Shown here: positions 1-4,825 of the stretch, piece after piece
How the letters are laid out: each line of letters opens with the position of its first letter
How positions within the stretch are numbered: the first letter of the stretch is position 1
Origin: CAWATZ01 sp963784995
GTDB taxonomy: Bacteria > Planctomycetota > Planctomycetia > Gemmatales > Gemmataceae
Length of the DNA: 7,498 nucleotides
Reading direction: 5' to 3'
Assembly: GCA_963784995.1 (NCBI GenBank)
Contig: CAWATZ010000015.1
Span: forward strand, 1 to 7,498
Position numbers and translations under genes: made by a program
Notes under the pieces: generated by a model
What the model was told of the DNA's origin: nothing
What the model saw: the letters and a program-made list of their open reading frames with translations, nothing else
Databases searched by the model: none

Positions 1-1
1 G

Positions 2-424
2 CTTGAGCAGTTCGACGAGCGTTTCCGAGGGCAATGGTTCGGGCAAGGGCAGGAGTGCCGGCGGTTGGAGAGCGAGGGGCAGGAGCAGCGGCGCGTTTCC
101 CAGGCCAACCAGACCCGCCGCACTTGGGACGCGTTGCCGACGTTGAGACAGCGATTCTCGGGATACAATAGCCCACAAGCCCTGTTCGAGAGACTGGAGG
201 GCAAAGTGATTTCTCGTCAAAGACATGGCCTGGGTGAACGTGACAGCAGCCTCCTTGGGTTCCATCCGGGCCACCACCGCCGCCAAGCCCTGAGCCAGAT
301 TCAGCAGAGCAACGGAGTATGTCGTCTTGGACATGGCCTGGGTGAGCGTGGCAGCAGCCTCCGAGCAGATGCGTGCAGCCTCCTTGGGTTCTATCCGGGC
401 TGTCACCGCTGCCAAGCCCTGCGC
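2..424 (-). pseudogene. C-terminal part of the kinase-linked repeat protein (frame resumes after a frameshift; runs off the left edge)
   Basis: This is the continuation of the repeat protein at 403-2229 in a different frame. That frame closes with TGA at 403-405, but from base 424 leftwards the next frame reads straight on with the family pattern (AQGLAAVTARIEPKEAAR, then a full unit, then a degenerate one ending near LEQGLWAIVSRE). It stays open to the window edge. Restoring one C between 424 and 425 makes the repeat copy match its siblings, which read gccctgcgccag where this one reads gccctgcgcag. The last ~65 residues leave the repeat pattern and become rich in leucine and proline (PLLLPLALQPPALLPLPEPL), ending SETLVELLK at the edge. 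From memory, related planctomycete kinases have a conserved C-terminal module starting with a similar (E/D)LVxLLK stretch, so the true C-terminus probably lies a short way outside the window. Confidence 0.75.
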
Positions 425-1700
425 AGAATCCCCCGGGCAGAGGAGCCTGTCGTCTTGGACATGGCCTGGGTGAGTGTGGCAGCAGCCTCCGAGCAGATGC
501 GTGCAGCTTCCTTAGATTCCATCCGGTCCGCCACCACAGATAGGCCCTGCGCCAGACGCCCCAAGGTATCAGAGTCTGCCGTCTTGGCCATGGCCCGGGT
601 GAGCGTGGCGGCAACCTCGGCAGCCTCCCTGGGTTCCATCCGGGCCGCTACTGCCGCCAAGCCCCGCACCAACTTCGTCAGGGCATAGATGTCTGTCGTC
701 CTGGCCATGGCCTGGGTGAGCGTAGCGGCAACCTTGGCAGCCTCCTTGGGTTCCATCCGGGCCGCCACTGCCGCTAAGCCCTGAGCCAGAATCCCCAGGG
801 CAAAGGAGTCCGTCGTCTCGGATATGGCCTGGCTGATCCTGGCAGCAGCCTTCTTGGGTTCCATCCGGGTTGCCACCGCCACCAAGCCATGCACCAGATT
901 CCCCCGAGCATAGATGTCTGTCGTCTTGGACATGGCCTGGGTGAGCGTGGCAGCAGCCTCCGAGCAGATGCGTGCAGCCTCCTTGGGTTCCATCTGGGCC
1001 GCCACTGCCACCAAGCCATGCGCCAGATTCCCCCGAGCATAGATGTCTGTCGTCTTGGACATGGCCTGGGTGAGCGTGGCAGCAGCCTCCGAGCAGATGC
1101 GTGCAGCCTCCTTGGGTTCCATCTGGGCCGCCACCACAGACAGGCCCTGCGCCTGATGCTGCAGGACAGAGGGGTCTGTCGTCTTGGACATGGCTTGGGT
1201 GAGCGTGGCGGCAGCCTCTGAGTAAATGCGTGCAGCCTCCTTGGGTTCCATCTGGGCCGCCACCGCCACCAAGCCCTGAGCCCGATTCTGCAAGAGATAG
1301 GAGTTTCTCGGCCTCGACAGGGACTGGGTGAGCGCAGCGGCAACCTTGGCGGCCTCCTTGGGTTCCATCCGGGCCGCTACTGCCGCCAAGCCCTGAGCCA
1401 GATTCCCTAGGACATAGGTATCCGTCCTGGCCATGACCTGGGTGAGTGCAGCGGCAACCTTGGCAGCCTCCTTGGGTTCCATCCGGGCCGCCACCGCCGT
1501 CAAGCTCTGCGCCAGAGTCTGCAGGGCAGCAGACTCATTCGTCCTGGTCATGGCCTGGGTGAGCGTGGCGGCAGCCTCCGAGCAAATGCGTGCAGCCTCC
1601 TTGGGTTCCATCCGGGCTGCCACCGCCGTCAAGTCCTCCGCCAGAAAAGACAGGGCACGGGAGTCTGTCGTCTTGGTCATGGCCTGCATGAGAACACCGG
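234..1700 (-). repeat. Tandem coding repeat, about 13 units of roughly 117 or 129 bp
   Basis: Read on the minus strand, the block encodes about 13 consecutive units centred on LAQGLAAVAARMEPKEAA. On the plus strand the signature is ctccttgggttccatc(c/t)ggg recurring roughly every 117 or 129 bases. The two lengths differ by the presence or absence of the codons for the RICSEAAA-type extension. Neighbouring units at 894-1005 and 1023-1134 are identical over about 112 bases with a period of 129, which points to recent duplication or gene conversion. Units at both ends are more diverged (SRPRNSYLLQNRAQGL near 1300; SLTRNHFALQSLEQGL near 200). Confidence 0.9.
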
Positions 1701-2229
1701 CCGCTAACCTTGCCGAGGGCGCATCCACATTCCCCAACGCCGCCAAGGCCCGTGCCACTTCCTTCCGTGCGTCATCCGCTTCGTCGGCCGCCTGCAACCG
1801 CGCGACCAGCAAAATCTCCACCTGAGCACGCTTGTCGGAGTCTAGTCCGAGTGCTGCATGGAGCGCATACTCCGATCGCGTCCCTAGTCGGCGGCGATAG
1901 CTGGGTTCCTTGAGAGCCTCCTCCACAAAGCGCAGCGCCACGCGCTCGCCCCGATTCGCCGCCAGTTCCTCCAGCACTTCGGTTTCCTGCTCACTCAGAG
2001 GGTCAGATTTCAATACGCGCTTGTCCTGAGGGCCTACTCCACCCAGCACATCGGTTTCCTGCTCACTCAGAGGGTCAGACGTCTCCGACCCCAGCAACTC
2101 AGGGAGAAACACGAGCTGATTGCCTCGATCGACCTCCTCACTCAGAGGGTCAAACTTCGACGACAGCGGCAACAGCCAGCTGCGCAATCGAGCCTTCCAA
2201 TCGATGCTGCGATCCTTTGAGATCCTCAT
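403..2229 (-). CDS. Alpha-helical repeat (solenoid) protein, probably the extracytoplasmic part of the adjacent kinase
   Basis: The 608-codon frame starts with a region of three DPLSE-type segments, then a stretch resembling the linker of planctomycete kinases (ELAANRGERVALRFVEEALK, ALHAALGLD). From about residue 180 it contains 10 complete repeat units and part of an eleventh. Each unit is about 38-43 residues, with a core like TLTQAMSKTTD...LAQGLAAVAARMEPKEAA and, in the longer units, the insert RICSEAAA. The alternating amphipathic pattern suggests a HEAT- or TPR-like alpha-solenoid. The function is unknown; a binding or sensing domain is an inference. The ATG at 2229 lies inside the 3' end of the kinase frame, 80 bases overlapping, and has GGAGG six bases upstream. 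It could therefore be a separate, translationally coupled gene. I favour a single gene broken by an indel near 2176-2186, because the kinase-plus-solenoid fusion is the arrangement I recall in related bacteria. The frame ends early at a second shift (424/425). Confidence 0.75.
   Translation of the reverse strand: MRISKDRSIDWKARLRSWLLPLSSKFDPLSEEVDRGNQLVFLPELLGSETSDPLSEQETDVLGGVGPQDKRVLKSDPLSEQETEVLEELAANRGERVALRFVEEALKEPSYRRRLGTRSEYALHAALGLDSDKRAQVEILLVARLQAADEADDARKEVARALAALGNVDAPSARLAAGVLMQAMTKTTDSRALSFLAEDLTAVAARMEPKEAARICSEAAATLTQAMTRTNESAALQTLAQSLTAVAARMEPKEAAKVAAALTQVMARTDTYVLGNLAQGLAAVAARMEPKEAAKVAAALTQSLSRPRNSYLLQNRAQGLVAVAAQMEPKEAARIYSEAAATLTQAMSKTTDPSVLQHQAQGLSVVAAQMEPKEAARICSEAAATLTQAMSKTTDIYARGNLAHGLVAVAAQMEPKEAARICSEAAATLTQAMSKTTDIYARGNLVHGLVAVATRMEPKKAAARISQAISETTDSFALGILAQGLAAVAARMEPKEAAKVAATLTQAMARTTDIYALTKLVRGLAAVAARMEPREAAEVAATLTRAMAKTADSDTLGRLAQGLSVVADRMESKEAARICSEAAATLTQAMSKTTGSSARGILRRAWQR
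1979..2152 (-). repeat. Short coding duplication (DPLSEQET segments)
   Basis: A 29-base stretch at 1979-2007 recurs exactly at 2051-2079, a period of 72 bases (24 codons). A 16-base part of it appears a third time at 2137-2152. In the minus-strand repeat protein they encode DPLSEQETEVL, DPLSEQETDVL and DPLSEEV. Only the copy nearest the repeats continues into the expected ELAANRGER linker. The other copies look like a local 24-residue expansion of the linker between the membrane segment and the solenoid. Confidence 0.85.
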
Positions 2230-3397
2230 ACGCGGCCTCCAGGTTCGTTTTGGCGCTCACCGCGGCGGTCCTGTCCTGGCGCGCCTGCGTGGCCTGCTGG
2301 CTCGCGTCCACCGCGAAGTACGTTGCCACAGCCGTGCCGCCCACCAGCGATACCGTCACCGCCGCCATCAGCCCGGCCACCAGCGGATTGCGCCGCGTCC
2401 ACTTCAGCAGGCGTTCGATGCGCCCCACCGGACGAGCCACGATCGCCTCGCCCTTCAGCCAGCGGCGCAGGTCCTCGGCGAACGCCTGGGCCGTCGCGTA
2501 CCGTCGGCCCGGCTCCTTGGCCATCGCCTTCAGACAGATCGTCTCCAGGTCGCGCGGAATGCGGTCGTTGAGACGACGCGGCGGACGCGGCTCGTCATGC
2601 ACCACCTGATGCAGCAACATCCGCTGCGTGCCGCGGAACGGCAGCTCGCCCGTGAGCAGCTGGTATAGCACCACGCCCAGCGAGTAGACGTCGGCCCGCG
2701 GACCGACGGCGTGACTCTCACCGCGGGCCTGCTCCGGCGCCATGTACGCTGGGGTGCCGAGCACCTGGCCGTCCAGTGTCATCGAGATCTCGCCGGCCTC
2801 CCGCTTGGCCAGGCCGAAATCCATCAGGAACGCGGCCCCACCCTCGCCGATCATGACGTTCGACGGCTTGACGTCGCGGTGGACCACGCCGCGCTGGTGG
2901 GCGTAGTGCAGGGCGTCAGAGACCGCGGCCAGCAATTCCGCCGTCTCCCGGAAACCCGGCCGCCGGGCCGACAGCAGGTCGGCCAGCGTCACGCCCGCCA
3001 CAAAATCGCTGACCAGGTACGGCACGCCCTCGACTTGGCCCACGTCATGGACCGTGACAATCGAGGCGTGCCGCAGCTGGGCGACGCTGCGGGCCTCGCG
3101 CAAGAAGCGGTCGAGGTCCTGGGCGTCGGCCAGCTGGCCGGCACGCGGCACCTTGACGGCCACCACGCGGTCCAGCTCCGCGTCGCGGGCCTTGTAGACG
3201 GTGCCGAACGCACCCTGGCCGACCGTCTCCAGCAGCTCGTACTTACCGAGCTTCTGGCCGGTGCGACGCGGGCCGCAGGTGGTGGAACCGCCCTCCAGGC
3301 GGAAGCTGGAGCCGCACGACGGGCACGCGATCTCGTCGCGCGGGCTGATCTGGACAATCTCGATGGGATTGTGGCAGTGCGGGCAGAGTATGTGCAT
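2150..3397 (-). CDS. Membrane-anchored Ser/Thr protein kinase with N-terminal zinc ribbon
   Basis: This is a Hanks-type kinase that phosphorylates Ser/Thr residues on proteins. The start is the ATG at 3397, which begins MHILCPHCHNPIEIV and has GAGG nearby upstream; the open frame extends further back but into other genes. Residues 5-8 (CPHC) and 25-28 (CPSC) form a zinc ribbon. The kinase domain begins near residue 53: Gly-rich loop GQGAFGTV 60-67, Lys82 in VAVK, Glu101, catalytic HRDVKPSN 173-180, DFG 193-195, and GTPAYMAPE 214-222. All key catalytic residues are present. A membrane segment follows the basic stretch WTRRNP, at about 339-361, then a polar, possibly coiled-coil segment. The first ~405 residues look native; the last ten (QLAVAAVVEV) are likely frameshift product, because the solenoid continues in another frame from about 2180. 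The domain order implies a cytoplasmic kinase and an external repeat domain. The target is unknown. Confidence 0.9.
   Translation of the reverse strand: MHILCPHCHNPIEIVQISPRDEIACPSCGSSFRLEGGSTTCGPRRTGQKLGKYELLETVGQGAFGTVYKARDAELDRVVAVKVPRAGQLADAQDLDRFLREARSVAQLRHASIVTVHDVGQVEGVPYLVSDFVAGVTLADLLSARRPGFRETAELLAAVSDALHYAHQRGVVHRDVKPSNVMIGEGGAAFLMDFGLAKREAGEISMTLDGQVLGTPAYMAPEQARGESHAVGPRADVYSLGVVLYQLLTGELPFRGTQRMLLHQVVHDEPRPPRRLNDRIPRDLETICLKAMAKEPGRRYATAQAFAEDLRRWLKGEAIVARPVGRIERLLKWTRRNPLVAGLMAAVTVSLVGGTAVATYFAVDASQQATQARQDRTAAVSAKTNLEAAYEDLKGSQHRLEGSIAQLAVAAVVEV
2176..2186 (-). other. Frame junction between kinase and repeat domain
   Basis: The kinase frame is family-like through LEGSIA (Ala codon 2183-2185). 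The repeat-protein frame is family-like from RSWLLPLS (Trp codon 2176-2178). One extra base, or two missing, between them would join the two. A two-base deletion would restore SIARSWLLPLS, close to the SLARSLLRPLG type of sequence I recall at this point in related kinases. Confidence 0.6.
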
Positions 3398-3441
3398 GGC
3401 GGTGACCTCGGTGCAGGGAACCGGAAGTGTCGATGGCGCCG

Positions 3442-3470
3442 ACTGTACCAGAGGCGACGAGGAAGAGCAA
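3442..3470 (-). promoter_or_regulatory. Possible sigma-70-type promoter for the kinase gene
   Basis: On the minus strand, TTGCTC (3470-3465) and TACAGT (3447-3442) are separated by exactly 17 bases, about 45 bases ahead of the kinase ATG. The -10 matches consensus at four of six positions and the -35 only at three. This is a weak candidate from the sequence alone, but it sits in the only non-coding gap upstream of the kinase. Confidence 0.25.
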
Positions 3471-3492
3471 GGAATTACCGTTTTCCCCTGCG

Positions 3493-3621
3493 TCACTCCG
3501 TCAACCCCGCGATTGACTGGCCCACCACGTCGGTGAGCCGCTCGTCCCGGCCATTGTGCAGATAGGTCAGCTCCTCGTGATCCAACCCCAGCAAGTCCAG
3601 GAGCATACATGGGATCAGCGC
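3493..3621 (-). pseudogene. 3' remnant of a DUF1501-family gene
   Basis: In the frame ending with TGA at 3493-3495, the minus strand reads LLDLLGLDHEELTYLHNGRD followed by ERLTDVVGQSIAGLTE and stop. This resembles the C-terminus of planctomycete DUF1501 proteins (secreted, sulfatase-like fold, function poorly defined), which typically end with an LLGLDHxxLTYxxxGRDxRLTDVxG pattern. Only about 42 codons remain. The homology begins abruptly at about 3621, directly against the end of the aldo/keto reductase homology, and the frame is closed a little further upstream (TGA at 3640-3642). There is no start codon or body of the gene, so I read it as debris from a deletion or recombination. Assignment is from motif memory and needs a profile search. 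Confidence 0.6.
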
Positions 3622-3625
3622 TCGA

Positions 3626-3784
3626 CGCGCTCGCCTGGTTCAGCTCCTCCACGGCCGCGCCGTCCAGGTTGAGCCGGGTGGCCTCGATAAGGTCGTTGAG
3701 CTGCTCCAGGCTCGTCGCGCTGGCGATCGGTGCCGTCACGCTCGGCCGGGCCAGCAGCCAGGCGAGAGCCACCCGGGCCGGCGT
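3626..3784 (-). pseudogene. Severed C-terminal segment of the aldo/keto reductase
   Basis: Immediately after the TAA at 3785-3787, and in the same frame, the minus strand reads TPARVALAWLLARPSV and then TAPIASATSLEQLNDLIEAT...LNQAS. This is the standard last part of the aldo/keto reductase barrel, including the family's conserved PI-x-SAT(S) stretch that contributes to cofactor binding. It has no stop of its own. The frame runs on through the DUF1501 remnant and the kinase promoter gap into the kinase ATG. The homology ends at about 3626, and the total AKR length with this piece would be about 314 residues, normal for the family. Confidence 0.85.
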
Positions 3785-4570
3785 TTATCGGCACCGGGCC
3801 GCGACCACATCGAGGGCCGCGAGGATGCGCTGCCCACGATCGTTGAGGTACTTCTTGACCGTTTTCCCGCGTTGGCTCTGCGCCAGGTCGGCCTCCGAGC
3901 GGTACTTGCCGGTCAGGAAGCCGGCCGCGAGGGAGTAGTAAGGGATGACGCCCAGACCCTCTTTCACGCAGAGCGGCTCCAGCGCCTCCTCGTAAGGAGC
4001 GCGGTCGGAGAGATTGTAAAGCGGCTGGAGGCACTCGTATCGCGGCAGCCTGTTCTCCTTGCTCACGCGGAGCGCCTGCGCCAGGCGCTCCGCCGTGTAG
4101 TTCGAGGCGCCAATCGCACGCACCTTGCCCTGCTTGATGAGGTCCGCAAACGCACCGAGGGTCTCTTCCAGAGGTGTGGTTTCGTCATCCTTGTGCGCCT
4201 GATACAGGTCGATGCTGTCGATTTGCAGGCGCTGGAGCGAGCGCTCGACGGCCTGAAGGACGTAGGCCCGCGACAGGCCCTTCTCGGTCGGCCCCATCTC
4301 CATCCCGACCTTGGTGGCGATCACCACCTGCCCGCGTTTGCCACTGTGCTTGAGCCAGCGACCGAGGATCGTTTCCGACTCCCCGCCCTGGTGTCCGGAG
4401 ACCCAGCGCGAGTAGACGTCAGCGGTGTCGATGAGGTTGAACCCGGCGGCGACGAAGGTGTCGAGGAGCTTGAAGGAGGCGGCCTCGTCCGCCGTCCAGC
4501 CGAACACGTTGCCGCCAAAGGCCAGCGGCCCGACCTGGAGCCCCGAGTTGCCGAGCTGGCGCGTTTTCAT
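3785..4570 (-). CDS. Aldo/keto reductase, interrupted by a premature stop
   Basis: This would be an NAD(P)H-dependent oxidoreductase of the aldo/keto reductase (beta/alpha)8 barrel family, reducing aldehydes or ketones in the cytoplasm; the substrate cannot be told. The chosen start is the ATG at 4570 (MKTRQLGNSGLQVGPLAFGG), with GGAGG 11 bases upstream; an upstream start at 4642 in the same frame adds 24 residues unlike the family. The catalytic tetrad is visible: Asp48 in IDTADVYS, Tyr53, Lys87 in ATKVG, and His126 in DLYQAH. GASNY and the PYYSLAAGFLTGKY segment are also typical. The frame stops after 261 codons with TAA at 3785-3787, in the middle of the last helices, and the missing ~50 residues follow in the same frame. 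One base change (for example AAA to TAA) could explain it. As it stands the product lacks part of the cofactor site and is probably inactive. Confidence 0.88.
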   Translation of the reverse strand: MKTRQLGNSGLQVGPLAFGGNVFGWTADEAASFKLLDTFVAAGFNLIDTADVYSRWVSGHQGGESETILGRWLKHSGKRGQVVIATKVGMEMGPTEKGLSRAYVLQAVERSLQRLQIDSIDLYQAHKDDETTPLEETLGAFADLIKQGKVRAIGASNYTAERLAQALRVSKENRLPRYECLQPLYNLSDRAPYEEALEPLCVKEGLGVIPYYSLAAGFLTGKYRSEADLAQSQRGKTVKKYLNDRGQRILAALDVVAARCR

Positions 4571-4617
4571 GGTGTTTGTTCCCTCCAGGAAGGAGCGGTC
4601 CAGGCACGCTGTGGTTG

Positions 4618-4647
4618 TGCCTCGGGGAAAAGCCGAGGGCAATTCTA
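4618..4647 (-). promoter_or_regulatory. Inverted repeat and possible -10 element upstream of the AKR gene
   Basis: TGCCTCGG (4618-4625) pairs with CCGAGGGCA (4633-4641) around a 7-base loop, with one unpaired G. On the minus strand it lies just downstream of TAGAAT (4647-4642), which matches the -10 consensus at five of six positions, though the -35 region 17 bases above it is poor. The hairpin would overlap the start of the transcript, about 50-70 bases ahead of the AKR ATG, so it could be an operator or leader structure. There is no T-run on either side, so it is not a normal terminator. Confidence 0.35.
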
Positions 4648-4749
4648 TCGCGCTCCTTTGGGACTGGATAGCTCCGTTGCTGCCTCGTTCTTGCGTGTCC
4701 GGGTGCGACGATCAAGATGGTTTACTCAAGACCGTCGGGGGTGAATCTG

Positions 4750-4778
4750 TTGGAAGTGGGGCCGGTCTGGGTTATCCT
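4750..4778 (+). promoter_or_regulatory. Possible sigma-70-type promoter for the ceramidase-hydrolase pair
   Basis: TTGGAA (4750-4755) and TATCCT (4773-4778) each match consensus at four of six positions and are separated by exactly 17 bases. They lie about 48 bases upstream of the ceramidase ATG. The rest of the 4571-4825 divergent intergenic region shows nothing else I can name apart from the inverted repeat at 4618-4641. Confidence 0.35.
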
Positions 4779-4825
4779 GGTTACGGGCGACCGATCTGAA
4801 CTTGCTCCTGGGAGGGGGAACCGCG

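Noticed and set aside
234..1700. CRISPR-like array of regularly spaced repeats
   Set aside because: The repeat period is about 117-129 bases with no unique spacers, and the whole unit is coding and conserved at protein level.
65..1825. Several plus-strand open frames across the repeat block (CRLGHGLGERGSSL-type repeated peptides, and another at 1433-1825)
   Set aside because: They are periodic only because they are antisense to the repeat array; they lack ribosome-binding sites and family-like sequence, and the minus frame explains the conservation.
2711..3565. Long plus-strand open frame (284 codons) opposite the kinase
   Set aside because: It is an antisense shadow of a clearly conserved kinase domain, a common effect of high GC at third positions; its protein has no recognisable motif.
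4618..4641. Rho-independent terminator
   Set aside because: The hairpin is real but no run of T follows it on either strand, and it lies between two gene starts rather than after a gene end.
3872..4744. Plus-strand open frame opposite the aldo/keto reductase
   Set aside because: It mirrors the reductase coding sequence; the minus strand shows all four catalytic residues of the family.
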